A stretch of DNA of 64,000 nt from Exiguobacterium profundum. GTDB taxonomy: Bacteria; Bacillota; Bacilli; Exiguobacteriales; Exiguobacteriaceae. The stretch lies in the NCBI RefSeq assembly GCF_001909285.1, contig NZ_MRSV01000001.1, positions 1,737,051-1,801,050 on the forward strand, given 5' to 3'. This document shows positions 16,655 to 25,501 of this stretch, piece after piece. The notes under the pieces are model-generated. The model did not search any database. It worked only from the letters and a program-made list of their open reading frames with translations, and was not told the origin of the DNA. How positions within the stretch are numbered: the stretch's first letter is position 1; every line of letters starts with the position of its first letter. A program made the position numbers and the translations under genes.

Positions 16655-17551
16655 ATGAAAACAAAATCGATTTCCAAGTTATATCGAACTGAACAGCGGT
16701 ACGCCTACTTGTTCGTTGCGGCACCGGTCATTGGGTTCTTCCTCTTCGCGTTCGTACCGTTGATGTATTCCGTTTACGGCGCCTTCACGAATTGGAACGG
16801 GCTTGGTCAAATGAAATTTATTGGGTTTGAGAACTTCGTCAATTTGTTCCAAGATGAATATTTTTATAAATCGATGTACAACACGCTCTTCATGATGATT
16901 GGGATTCCGATCGGCATCGTCCTCGCGCTGCTGCTCGCCCTCGCGTTGAATCGAAAGATTTTTGGGACGGATACGTTCCGCGTGATTTACTACATTCCCG
17001 TCATCTCGTCGATTGCCGCCGTCTCGATTTTGTGGCAATGGGCGTACAACGGGGACTATGGATTGGTCAACCAATTCTTGGCGTTGATCGGCATCGACGG
17101 GCCGAACTGGCTCCAAAACACCGATACCGTCAAACCCGCGCTCATTCTCATGGCGATTTGGAAAGGGCTTGGCTACACGATGCTCCTTTATTTGGCGGCG
17201 CTCCAAAGTGTCCCGAAATCATTTTATGAAGCAGCGAAACTCGATGGAGCCAACGCGTGGCAAAGCTTTTGGCACATCACGCTCCCGATGGTCAAACCGG
17301 TCACGTTCTTCATCATCGTGACGAACATCATCGGTGGGGCGCAAATCTTCACAGAAATCAACGTCATGACACCAACCGGGGGTCCGGAGTACTCGTCTGC
17401 CTCTGCGGTCTTCTACATTTGACAAAAATCGTTCGGGAACTTCCAACTCGGTTACGCTTCGGCGATGGCGCTCGTCCTCGGGCTCTTCATTTTCATCGTC
17501 ACGTTGCTCCAATTCCGGATGAATAAAAAATCATCGTTCGATCTTGATTGA
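16655..17551 (+). pseudogene. araP: ABC transporter permease AraP, interrupted by an in-frame TGA
   Basis: A MalF-type sugar permease with six transmembrane helices. The frame is open from ATG 16655, with AAAGGA upstream. The EAA loop is visible as SFYEAAKLDGANAWQSFW near residue 190. Codon 256 (17420-17422) is TGA; the same frame then continues for 42 codons through KSFGNFQLGYASAMALVLG and a final helix to the natural stop at 17549-17551, 31 bases before araQ. In relatives this position is Tyr or Trp (YIYQ/YIWQ), so TGG to TGA is the simplest explanation. Without readthrough or suppression the product lacks its last helix and would probably be inactive. A base-calling error is possible. Confidence 0.85.
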
Positions 17552-17581
17552 GCGATTCGCGTATAGGAAAGGAGAATGACC

Positions 17582-18466
17582 ATGCAATTAGCTCTCTCAC
17601 GGAAAAAAGAGAACGTGGAAACGATGTCGGTGAAGAAGAAGGACCGGATCACGGATTTCTTCATCTTTATCTTCCTGTCCATCGGAGCGGTCGTCATGAT
17701 CGCGCCGCTGCTCTGGATGGTATCGACGTCGTTAAAATCAAAAGAGGATGTGTTTGCACTCCCGCCGGTATGGATCCCGACCGATATTTCGTTTAGCAAG
17801 TACACGGAAATTTGGAGCATGGGCCCGCTGTTGTCGGGGATATCGAACAGTTTGATCGTCGCATTATCCGTCACGATTGTCGGGACGTTCACGTCGAGTT
17901 TGGCGGCGTTCGCCTTCGCGAAGTTGAACTTCAGAGGCAAGAATAAAATCTTTCTCCTTTTGTTCGCTTCTGTCATGATCCCGTACCCGGTGCTCATGAT
18001 TCCCCAGTTCATGATGTTCTCGAGCATCGGCTGGGTGGATACGCTGTTACCGTTGATCGTGCCGGGACTGTTCGGGAATATTTTCATGATTTTCTTCTTG
18101 CGCCAATTTTTGAACAGCTTTCCGAACTCGATTATCGAAGCGGCCAAGATTGATGGCTGCTCGTACTTCCAAATCTTCTATAAGATTATCTTTCCATTGA
18201 TCAAGCCGGCCGTGGCCGCGCAATTGATTCTTTGGTTCATGGCAATCTGGAACGACTATCTCGGACCGATTCTGTATTTGAACTCGCCGGAGAAACAGAC
18301 GCTTCAACTTGTCATCGCGAACTTTAACGCATCGTATGCAATTCAAAGTGATTATCCGTTAATCATGGCCGCGTCCGTCGTGGCGTTACTCCCGATGTTA
18401 ATCGTCTTCATGATCTTCCAAAAACAGATCATCGAGTCGATTGCGATTTCTGGTGTGAAGGGCTGA
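17582..18466 (+). CDS. araQ: ABC transporter permease AraQ
   Basis: A 294-residue MalG-type permease with six transmembrane helices. The EAA loop is seen as SIIEAAKIDGCSYFQIFYK near residue 190, and MIPYPVLMIPQF is typical of MalG proteins. It pairs with AraP to form the channel of the oligosaccharide importer. The ATG at 17582 is 7 bases behind AAAGGAG; another ATG at 17576 is too close to it. It is intact, in contrast to araP. Confidence 0.9.
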   Translation: MQLALSRKKENVETMSVKKKDRITDFFIFIFLSIGAVVMIAPLLWMVSTSLKSKEDVFALPPVWIPTDISFSKYTEIWSMGPLLSGISNSLIVALSVTIVGTFTSSLAAFAFAKLNFRGKNKIFLLLFASVMIPYPVLMIPQFMMFSSIGWVDTLLPLIVPGLFGNIFMIFFLRQFLNSFPNSIIEAAKIDGCSYFQIFYKIIFPLIKPAVAAQLILWFMAIWNDYLGPILYLNSPEKQTLQLVIANFNASYAIQSDYPLIMAASVVALLPMLIVFMIFQKQIIESIAISGVKG

Positions 18467-18480
18467 GGTGTGACAGGACA

Positions 18481-18514
18481 AAGGCACCCGTCTTTTTAAG
18501 GCGGGTGCCTTTTT
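18481..18514 (+). terminator. Terminator after araQ
   Basis: AAGGCACCCG / CGGGTGCCTT stem followed by TTTTT. Because no promoter is obvious between it and the next gene, it probably attenuates rather than stops expression of the arabinanase genes. Confidence 0.85.
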
Positions 18515-18543
18515 GATGGAGAAAGGAGATTGACATAAAAAAA

Positions 18544-19935
18544 ATGATGGTCTGGATGGCGTTGCTCATCGTCGCGGTCGGAGGTGTTTTCTTCTGGCAG
18601 ACGACGAGTGCATCAATCGATGAGTTGGCACTCCCGAAAGCGCCGTTTGAACAAAAGGTGGAAGACGTGACGCCAGACGTGCTCAACAAAGAGAGCGAGT
18701 GGACGACGAACTTCACGCATGACGGGGCAATCTTTAAAGATGGTGACACGTACTACGTTTTCTCGACGGATTACATGGTGGGTAGTCCTCCGACGCCCGG
18801 CATTCAAATTCGTAAATCGACCGATCTCATTCACTGGGAGTTCGTCGGCCGTGTGTTCGATCAAGTGTCTGAAGAGGCGTTCGCTTGGGCCGGTGGGAAT
18901 ACGTTCTGGGCCCCGGCGATCACAAAAATCGGAGATCGGTTCCACTTGTACTATTCCGTATCAGGGGTCGGGAGCCGCACGTCGTACATCGGGCTAGCGA
19001 CCGCGTCAACGATCGAAGGGCCTTGGGAAGACGAGGGCGCCGTCGTGACGTCGAAAGACGGGGACGGGGGTGTCGCCAACGCGATTGACCCTCATGTGAC
19101 GCAAGATGCGTCAGGTAAATGGTGGATGACGTATGGGTCGTACTTTGGGGGAATCTTTTTGACGGAGATTGATCCAGGCACCGGGAAGCGAGTGGACGAA
19201 TCGTCAGAAGGAACGCTGCTCGCCAAACGGAAAGACATGTCGATGGGCATCGAAGGACCGGAAATCTTATATAACGATGAGACAGGTTATTACTACTTGA
19301 TGGTGTCGTATGGTTGGTTAGAAGATACGTACAACGTCCGAATCGGTCGCTCGAAGTCAATCGCGGGACCGTACGTCGACTCGCGTGGTCGCGACTTACG
19401 GGACGAATCGGATGAGTCATTTGATACGGGCGTGAAAATCGTGGGTCCGTATCGTTTCGAAGGAGATGACGGATACGTCGGGACCGGACACTCGGCATTC
19501 TTACAAGACGGGACTGATACGTTCGTGTTGCATCAGGCGCGACCGAGTGAAGACATCTACTGGTCACAGTTGCACGTCCGAAAAGTGTATTGGACGAAAG
19601 ACGGTTGGCCGGTCGTCTCGCCCGAGCGCTATGCAGGCGAAGGAGACGTCGAGGTCGACGACGCCCATCTGGTCGGGGACTGGGACGTCATCACGTTCCC
19701 GCGATTCGACGATGGGCAGCAAGCCTGGAGCACGTTGACGTTGAAACGAGGCGGGAAGCTCGAAAACGGGGACGGGTCTTGGCGATTGAACGGCTCGGTC
19801 CTCGAGGTCGAAGTCGGGCAAGAGACGTATGAGACGCAAGTCGGAGCGGCTTGGGACTGGGAGAATTGGCAACCGACGATCATCTTCACAGGTCTGAGCG
19901 AGGACGGCACCGCCGTATGGGACAAAAAACGATAA
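18544..19935 (+). CDS. GH43 endo-alpha-1,5-L-arabinanase, exported
   Basis: About 463 residues: an N-terminal hydrophobic signal segment, a GH43 five-bladed propeller, and a C-terminal ~90-residue beta-rich domain starting near LVGDWDVI. Catalytic candidates are Asp in FTHDGAIF (base), Asp in ANAIDPHV and Glu in GIEGPEI (acid). It matches Abn2-type arabinanases that cut the arabinan backbone outside the cell. The start is odd. ATG 18544 lies 15 bases behind GGAG and gives a signal peptide without basic residues. An in-frame ATA at 18535 is ideally spaced and would add the expected Lys-Lys n-region, so an original ATG may have become ATA. Confidence 0.87.
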   Translation: MMVWMALLIVAVGGVFFWQTTSASIDELALPKAPFEQKVEDVTPDVLNKESEWTTNFTHDGAIFKDGDTYYVFSTDYMVGSPPTPGIQIRKSTDLIHWEFVGRVFDQVSEEAFAWAGGNTFWAPAITKIGDRFHLYYSVSGVGSRTSYIGLATASTIEGPWEDEGAVVTSKDGDGGVANAIDPHVTQDASGKWWMTYGSYFGGIFLTEIDPGTGKRVDESSEGTLLAKRKDMSMGIEGPEILYNDETGYYYLMVSYGWLEDTYNVRIGRSKSIAGPYVDSRGRDLRDESDESFDTGVKIVGPYRFEGDDGYVGTGHSAFLQDGTDTFVLHQARPSEDIYWSQLHVRKVYWTKDGWPVVSPERYAGEGDVEVDDAHLVGDWDVITFPRFDDGQQAWSTLTLKRGGKLENGDGSWRLNGSVLEVEVGQETYETQVGAAWDWENWQPTIIFTGLSEDGTAVWDKKR

Positions 19936-19951
19936 AAGGAGAAACGAGTAC

Positions 19952-21265
19952 ATGCAAAAGCTGAACGGTCTGAAACGAGAAGAACGTTATGTGTTAGAAC
20001 GATTGACAGACGAAACGATGTGGGGCACACACAACGCCCACGATCCGGCGTCAATCAAAGTCGGGGATTGGTATTACGTGTTCTCGACGGACGCCGCCCA
20101 CGGACATCACATCAACGGCGGGATTCAAGTGCGTCGCTCACTTGACTTGATCCATTGGGAATACGTTGGCTTGGCGCTTGGAGAACTTCCGCACGAGGCT
20201 GTGGAATGGACGGGGGCGCCAGGGCTTTGGGCGCCGGAAGTCGTGTTCATGAGTGGTCGCTATGTCATGTACTATGCGGCTTCACAATTTGGACAGACGC
20301 AGTCGTATATCGGTGTCGCCAGTGCGGAAACGATAGACGGACCGTGGCAGGATCACGGGCTCGTCGTGAAGAGCGAGGCGGGGACATCGGGGCCGAATGC
20401 GATCGATCCGAATATCACGTTCGATGCGCAAGGAGAACCGTGGCTCGTCTACGGCAGCTTCTTCGGGGGGGTGTATGTGTTCCCGGTCGATCCGGAAACG
20501 GGAAAGAAACGCCCGGGGAGTGAGGAGACGTTGATTGCGAAACGTCACCAAAGCGTTGAAGGGGCAATCGAGGGACCGTATATCGTCTATCGGGAGGCGG
20601 ATCGCCATTATTACTTGTTCGTCTCGTACGACTCCTTGTTCAAGGACTATCACATCCGTGTGGCCCGCTCGACTTCGATCACCGGACCATACGTCGATTT
20701 TGATGGGAACGTCATGACCGACCTCGAGATCGACCCGCAACAAGTTGGCATGAAGATTCTAGGGGGCTATCGGTTCGGGGCTGGGGAAGGTTGGGTTGGT
20801 CCTGGTCATAACTCCGTCTTGCAGGACGGCGACAAGGATTATCTCGTCCATCACGTCAGAGGTGAGCAAGACCCGCACTGGCACGAACTGCATATTCGGA
20901 AAATCATCTGGACGGAATCGGGCTGGCCGCTCGTGTCTCCGCAACGATATGCCGGGGAAGAAGAGCGGTCCATCGAGATGGAAGAGCTCGTCGGGGAGTG
21001 GGAGTGGATCTACATGGACCGGACGAAACATGGCGTCCTGCCTTCGAGTAAGATTGAACTTCTAGGTGACGGGGGGACGTTCGTGACAGAGGACGGCGAA
21101 CGAGGGCGTTATGAGAAGCTGACGGATACGACCATCAAACTCTACGGTCCTGAAGGGATCACTTGGCATGTGTTACCGGGCTGGGACTGGGAGAATTGGC
21201 GAGAGACGCTCGTGTTCGCGGGATTGTCTGACCAAGGGCGAGTCTTTATCGGCAAACAACTGTAA
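19952..21265 (+). CDS. GH43 alpha-L-arabinanase/arabinosidase, cytoplasmic
   Basis: A 437-residue GH43 enzyme related to the preceding gene (same propeller motifs and the same C-terminal domain ending in WDWENWRETLVFAGLS) but without a signal peptide. Catalytic candidates are Asp31 in NAHDPAS, Asp in NAIDPNI, and Glu in AIEGPYI. It probably degrades imported arabino-oligosaccharides in the cytosol. AAAGGAG precedes the ATG, and the gap to the upstream gene is 16 bases. The two genes look like an old duplication with divided locations. Confidence 0.88.
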   Translation: MQKLNGLKREERYVLERLTDETMWGTHNAHDPASIKVGDWYYVFSTDAAHGHHINGGIQVRRSLDLIHWEYVGLALGELPHEAVEWTGAPGLWAPEVVFMSGRYVMYYAASQFGQTQSYIGVASAETIDGPWQDHGLVVKSEAGTSGPNAIDPNITFDAQGEPWLVYGSFFGGVYVFPVDPETGKKRPGSEETLIAKRHQSVEGAIEGPYIVYREADRHYYLFVSYDSLFKDYHIRVARSTSITGPYVDFDGNVMTDLEIDPQQVGMKILGGYRFGAGEGWVGPGHNSVLQDGDKDYLVHHVRGEQDPHWHELHIRKIIWTESGWPLVSPQRYAGEEERSIEMEELVGEWEWIYMDRTKHGVLPSSKIELLGDGGTFVTEDGERGRYEKLTDTTIKLYGPEGITWHVLPGWDWENWRETLVFAGLSDQGRVFIGKQL

Positions 21266-21280
21266 ATATCCGTACAACTT
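21265..21280 (-). promoter_or_regulatory. AraR-like operator at the end of the arabinanase gene
   Basis: The minus strand reads AAGTTGTACGGATAT. It begins at the stop codon of the upstream gene and lies about 125 bases before the site at 21396, a spacing that would allow looping. Confidence 0.65.
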
Positions 21281-21359
21281 ATCGCATTCTCTTTAAAGAT
21301 GCGTGTCACAGTTTTTTCAGAACTAATGCAAAAATGTTCGAATAAAATACTGAAAACAG

Positions 21360-21387
21360 TTGATTAATTTAAAATAGTTGATACAAT
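21360..21387 (+). promoter_or_regulatory. Promoter of the araBDA operon
   Basis: TTGATT (21360-21365), a 16-base spacer and TACAAT (21382-21387). Transcription would start near 21394. The -10 box is part of the left arm of the terminator at 21380-21437. Confidence 0.7.
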
Positions 21388-21437
21388 CAAGGTGTAAGTT
21401 ATACGTACAACTTGATTGTATCTTTTTGTTTTTTTTT
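21380..21437 (+). terminator. Intrinsic terminator that contains the araB promoter -10 box and an AraR operator
   Basis: GATACAATCAAG (21380-21391) and CTTGATTGTATC (21411-21422) are a perfect 12-bp inverted repeat, followed by a T-rich run (21423-21437). The 19-base loop is an AraR operator. A transcript from upstream contains both arms and can terminate. A transcript starting near 21394 lacks the left arm and cannot form the hairpin. Confidence 0.8.
21396..21413 (+). promoter_or_regulatory. AraR operator at the araB transcription start
   Basis: AAGTTATACGTACAACTT is an 18-bp near-perfect palindrome (one mismatched pair) with the TACGTA core. It covers about +3 to +20 relative to the predicted start. 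Confidence 0.8.
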
Positions 21438-21460
21438 CGAATCAGGCACGGTATTTGAAT

Positions 21461-21477
21461 AGTTGTACGGATGAAAA
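21461..21477 (+). promoter_or_regulatory. Downstream AraR-like operator before araB
   Basis: AGTTGTACGGATGAAAA lies about 65 bases downstream of the centre of the palindromic operator, close to six helical turns. Two cooperative sites before araA are known in B. subtilis. Confidence 0.7.
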
Positions 21478-21515
21478 GATAGGAGTGCCCACACACTTTA
21501 TTTTTTTCATCCTTT

Positions 21516-21530
21516 TTGTAAGCGCATTCT
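21516..21530 (+). promoter_or_regulatory. cre site in the araB leader
   Basis: TTGTAAGCGCATTCT fits the cre consensus WTGWAARCGYWWWCW at every position. It lies about 120 bases inside the transcript and 22 bases before the araB ATG, suggesting CcpA roadblock repression. Confidence 0.85.
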
Positions 21531-21551
21531 TTTAAAGGTAGGGTGATGAAT

Positions 21552-23243
21552 ATGGCCAACTATACAATCGGCGTCGACTACGGGACGCAATCAGGACGTG
21601 CGGTCCTCGTCGACGTAGCGACAGGCCGAGAAGTGGCGACCGCGGTCAAACCGTACACACATGGCGTCATGGATGAATATTTACCGGACGGGGTGACCCG
21701 TCTCGAGCATGATTGGGCGCTCCAACATCCACAAGACTATTTAGAAGTGTTAGAACTCACCATCCCGGCCGTCGTCAAAGAGGCGGGGATCACGGCTGAC
21801 CAAGTCGTAGGACTCGGTATCGATTTCACAGCCTGCACGATCTTACCGATTGACGAACACTTGAACCCGCTTTGTTTCCGCGAGGAACATCAGCAAAACC
21901 CGCACAGCTACGTGAAGCTTTGGAAGCATCACGCCGCGCAAGACGAGGCGGACGAGTTGAACCGCATCGCGGCCGAACGGGGCGAAGCGTTCTTGAAACG
22001 ATACGGCGGGAAAATCTCATCGGAGTGGATGATCCCGAAAGTGTGGCAAATCCTGAACGAAGCGCCGGCCATTTATGAAGCGGCGGACCAGATTCTAGAA
22101 GCGACGGATTGGGTCGTCTCCCAGATGACAGGTCGCGTCGTTCGGAACAGTTGCACAGCTGGATATAAAGCCATTTGGCATAAACAAGGCGGTTACCCGT
22201 CGAACGAATTCTTTAAAGCGCTCGACCCACGGCTAGAGAACGTTGTCGAAGAGAAACTAACGCGCGACATCGCGCCAATCGGGTCCAAGGCGGGTGAACT
22301 GACAGAGGCGTTCGCCGCGCGGATCGGACTCCTTCCAGGCACGGCCGTCGCGGTCGCGAACGTCGACGCCCACGTGGCGGTACCGGCTGTCGGAATCGCC
22401 GAACCTGGCAAGATGCTGATGGTCATGGGCACATCGACGTGCCATATCTTGCTCGGTGAAGACGAACAAGTCGTCCCAGGCATGTGCGGTGTCGTCGAAG
22501 ACGGCGTCATCCCAGGATTGATGGGCTATGAAGCTGGCCAATCGTGTGTCGGGGACCATTTTGAATGGTTCACCGAGACGTGTGTCCCAGGACATTATGT
22601 CGAAGAGGCCGCCTTGAAAGGTATCGGCATCCATCAGTTGTTGACGGAGAAAGCAGCCCGGCAACGTGTTGGGGAGAGCGGTCTCGTCGCCCTCGACTGG
22701 TGGAACGGGAACCGATCGACGCTCGTCGATACGAATTTGACGGGTGTCCTACTCGGAGCGACATTGCTCACGAAACCAGAAGACATTTACCGGGCATTGA
22801 TTGAAGCGACAGCGTATGGGACGCGGACGATTGTGGAAGCGTTCCGGAACAGCGGTGTCCCTGTGCATGAAGTATATGCGGCCGGCGGAATCGCCGAGAA
22901 GAACGCCCTCATGATGCAAATCTATGCGGACGTGTTGAACATGGAAATCAAAATCTCCGCCTCCTCGCAAACGCCTGCCCTCGGGTCGGCCATGTTCGGA
23001 GCGGTGGCGGCTGGTGCGGAGCGAGGCGGTTACGCCACGATCACGGAAGCGGCAGCGAAGATGGGCCGTGTCAAAGAAGAGACGTACAAGCCGATCCCGG
23101 AAAACGTCGCGACATATGATGCTCTGTTCGCCGAATACACGAAACTATACGACTACTTCGGTCGCGGTGAAAACGATGTGATGAAACGCTTGAAAAAAAT
23201 CAAAGCCGACGCGTCACGCGTTAAGGAGGAGCCGGTATGGTAA
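21552..23243 (+). CDS. araB: Ribulokinase
   Basis: A 563-residue FGGY-family kinase that phosphorylates L-ribulose to L-ribulose 5-phosphate. Seen are the N-terminal phosphate-1 loop [47 protein letters not shown] and the C-terminal [20 protein letters not shown]. The ATG at 21552 aligns with known AraB starts; ATG 21546 is an alternative. It is the first gene of araB-araD-araA and overlaps araD by 7 bases. Confidence 0.95.
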   Translation: MANYTIGVDYGTQSGRAVLVDVATGREVATAVKPYTHGVMDEYLPDGVTRLEHDWALQHPQDYLEVLELTIPAVVKEAGITADQVVGLGIDFTACTILPIDEHLNPLCFREEHQQNPHSYVKLWKHHAAQDEADELNRIAAERGEAFLKRYGGKISSEWMIPKVWQILNEAPAIYEAADQILEATDWVVSQMTGRVVRNSCTAGYKAIWHKQGGYPSNEFFKALDPRLENVVEEKLTRDIAPIGSKAGELTEAFAARIGLLPGTAVAVANVDAHVAVPAVGIAEPGKMLMVMGTSTCHILLGEDEQVVPGMCGVVEDGVIPGLMGYEAGQSCVGDHFEWFTETCVPGHYVEEAALKGIGIHQLLTEKAARQRVGESGLVALDWWNGNRSTLVDTNLTGVLLGATLLTKPEDIYRALIEATAYGTRTIVEAFRNSGVPVHEVYAAGGIAEKNALMMQIYADVLNMEIKISASSQTPALGSAMFGAVAAGAERGGYATITEAAAKMGRVKEETYKPIPENVATYDALFAEYTKLYDYFGRGENDVMKRLKKIKADASRVKEEPVW

Positions 23244-23935
23244 GCCGTCATTTGAAGGAAGCCGTGCTCGAAGCGAACTTGGCCCTCCCGCAACACGGCT
23301 TGGTCACGTTCACATGGGGCAACGTCAGTGGCATCGACCGTAACGCCGGATTGGTCGTCATCAAGCCGAGCGGTGTCCCTTACGAACGATTGACCGTGGA
23401 AGACATGGTCGTCGTCGATTTGGAAGGTAACGTCGTCGAAGGCGAGCTTCGTCCCTCATCAGACACACCGACCCATCTCGCGCTCTACCGGTCTCTCCCA
23501 GAGATTGGCGGGGTCGTGCATACCCATTCGCCATGGGCGACGAGCTGGGCACAGGCGAAGCGGGCGATTCCGGCGTTCGGAACGACACACGCCGATTACT
23601 TTTATGGAGAGATTCCGTGCACTCGAGAATTGACAGACGAAGAGATCGCGACGGCGTATGAGCTCGAGACCGGACACATCATTTTAGAGACACTCGACGA
23701 GTTAATGCTCGAAGCGGTCGCCGTTCCCGGCGTGCTCGTGGCCAACCACGCACCGTTCTGCTGGGGCAAAGACGCGAATGAGGCGGTCCACAATGCGGTC
23801 GTCCTCGAGGAAGTCGCCAAGATGGGACTTCATGCCTTGAACTTGAACCCTGGCCTGACACCGATTAAACAGAGCATCTTAGATAAACACTATTTGCGAA
23901 AACATGGGGCGAACGCATACTACGGCAAAAAATGA
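23237..23935 (+). CDS. araD: L-ribulose-5-phosphate 4-epimerase
   Basis: A 232-residue class II aldolase-fold epimerase that converts L-ribulose 5-phosphate to D-xylulose 5-phosphate. The zinc ligands are seen in [10 protein letters not shown] (two His) and in [12 protein letters not shown] (third His). The N-terminal [11 protein letters not shown] and [13 protein letters not shown] segments bind the phosphate. The start codon lies inside the end of araB, so the two are translationally coupled. Genes are in the order B-D-A rather than the A-B-D order of B. subtilis. Confidence 0.95.
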   Translation: MVSRHLKEAVLEANLALPQHGLVTFTWGNVSGIDRNAGLVVIKPSGVPYERLTVEDMVVVDLEGNVVEGELRPSSDTPTHLALYRSLPEIGGVVHTHSPWATSWAQAKRAIPAFGTTHADYFYGEIPCTRELTDEEIATAYELETGHIILETLDELMLEAVAVPGVLVANHAPFCWGKDANEAVHNAVVLEEVAKMGLHALNLNPGLTPIKQSILDKHYLRKHGANAYYGKK

Positions 23936-23969
23936 CCGGAACTTCGCCCTCACATTAGGGGGACTTTGG

Positions 23970-25457
23970 ATGTTGACAGCAAAAACATATGAATTTTGGT
24001 TCGTGACAGGAAGCCAAATGCTTTACGGCGAAGACGTGCTTCGACAAGTGGAGGATCATTCAAAAGAGATGGTGGCCGGACTCGATGCGGCCGACGTCTT
24101 TAGCGACCGGATCGTCTTCAAAGGTGTCGTCAAAAATACAGAAGAGATCCGTCAGATGATGCTTCAGGCGAATGCGGACGACTCATGTGCAGGCGTGATC
24201 ACCTGGATGCACACGTTCTCGCCATCGAAGATGTGGATCAGTGGCATGCGCGTCCTACAAAAACCGTTGCTCCATTTCGGTACACAGTTCAACCGTGACA
24301 TCCCTTGGGATGCAATCGATATGGACTTCATGAACTTGAACCAATCGGCGCACGGCGACCGGGAACACGGCTTCATCACGAGCCGGATGAACGTCAAACG
24401 CAAAGTGCTCGTCGGGCACTGGGAAGACGAGACGACGCGCGGCAAGATGGCGAGCTGGATGAAAGTCGCTCATGCGTTGGCCGAAAGCAAAGTGCTAAAA
24501 GTGGCTCGCTTCGGTGACAACATGCGCAACGTCGCCGTGACGGAAGGCGATAAAGTAGAAGCGCAGATCCGCCTTGGTTGGACGGTGGACGGATATGGTG
24601 TCGGTGATCTCGTCGTATATATGGACGCCGTGACCGACACAGATCTCGATGCGCTGATGGACGAATACGCGTCTCGTTACGAGCTGATGAACAAAGGGAT
24701 GGCAGAAGAGGAGTTCTTCGACTCGGTCCGTTACCAGGGTCGCATCGAACTCGGTATGAAAGCCTTCCTCGAGGCAGGCGGCTATACCGCCTTCACGACG
24801 ACGTTCGAAGATTTGCACGGCATGAAGCAGTTGCCGGGTCTCGCCGTCCAACGCTTGATGGAGCAAGGCTATGGCTTTGCCGGAGAAGGTGACTGGAAGA
24901 CCGCGGCGTTGGTCCGTCTCATGAAAATCATGGCGAACAACGAGCGGACCTCTTTCATGGAAGACTACACGTACCACTTCGAGCCGGGCAACGAGATGGT
25001 GCTTGGCGCCCACATGTTGGAGATTTGTCCGACGATTGCGGTCGATCAACCAAGAATCGAAGTCCATCCGCTCGGTATCGGCGACAGGGAAGCACCGGCC
25101 CGAATTGTCTTTGAAGGACAGAGCGGCAAGGCGTTGAACGCGAGTATCATTGATCTCGGCCATCGCTTCCGTCTTCTCGTCAACACGGTCGAAGGCATTC
25201 AGCCGGAAGAGGCGATGCCGAACTTGCCGGTCGCACGCGTTCTTTGGAAAACAGAACCTTCGATGGCGCAAGCGGTCGAAAACTGGATTCAAGCCGGTGG
25301 GGCGCACCACACCTGTTATTCGTATGAAGTGACGACCGACCAACTGCGGGACTTTGCGGAACTGCTCGACGTTGAAATCGCGGTCATCGACGCCAAGACG
25401 GAGACGGTCCAATTCAACAACGAACTACGGTGGAACGAACTTTACTATCGACCATAA
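23970..25457 (+). CDS. araA: L-arabinose isomerase
   Basis: A 495-residue enzyme interconverting L-arabinose and L-ribulose with Mn2+. Recognised segments are FWFVTGSQMLYGEDVLRQV, CAGVITWMHTFSPSKMWI, LLHFGTQFNRDIPW, ARFGDNMRNVAVTEGDK, GFAGEGDWKTAALVRLMK and FMEDYTYHFEPGNEMVLGAHM (metal-binding Glu and His, read as FMEDYTYHF and GNEMVLGAHM). The ATG at 23970 has AGGGGGA upstream and lies 34 bases after araD. The length agrees with the family. Confidence 0.95.
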   Translation: MLTAKTYEFWFVTGSQMLYGEDVLRQVEDHSKEMVAGLDAADVFSDRIVFKGVVKNTEEIRQMMLQANADDSCAGVITWMHTFSPSKMWISGMRVLQKPLLHFGTQFNRDIPWDAIDMDFMNLNQSAHGDREHGFITSRMNVKRKVLVGHWEDETTRGKMASWMKVAHALAESKVLKVARFGDNMRNVAVTEGDKVEAQIRLGWTVDGYGVGDLVVYMDAVTDTDLDALMDEYASRYELMNKGMAEEEFFDSVRYQGRIELGMKAFLEAGGYTAFTTTFEDLHGMKQLPGLAVQRLMEQGYGFAGEGDWKTAALVRLMKIMANNERTSFMEDYTYHFEPGNEMVLGAHMLEICPTIAVDQPRIEVHPLGIGDREAPARIVFEGQSGKALNASIIDLGHRFRLLVNTVEGIQPEEAMPNLPVARVLWKTEPSMAQAVENWIQAGGAHHTCYSYEVTTDQLRDFAELLDVEIAVIDAKTETVQFNNELRWNELYYRP

Positions 25458-25461
25458 TCTA

Positions 25462-25482
25462 AAGGGCCACTTTGTTGGCCCT
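25462..25482 (+). other. Short hairpin between araA and abfA
   Basis: AAGGGCCA / TGGCCCTT with a 5-base loop, followed by only a weak T-stretch (CTTC). Transcription probably continues into abfA with some attenuation. Confidence 0.55.
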
Positions 25483-25501
25483 TCTTCATGGAGGAGATAC
25501 A

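Noticed and set aside
17420-17422. Selenocysteine at the araP TGA
   Set aside because: No convincing SECIS-like hairpin follows directly, the residue is not catalytic in permeases, and relatives have Tyr or Trp here.
24495-25412. Long minus-strand frame of 305 codons opposite araA
   Set aside because: It mirrors the codon bias of araA, has no ribosome site and gives no family-like protein text.
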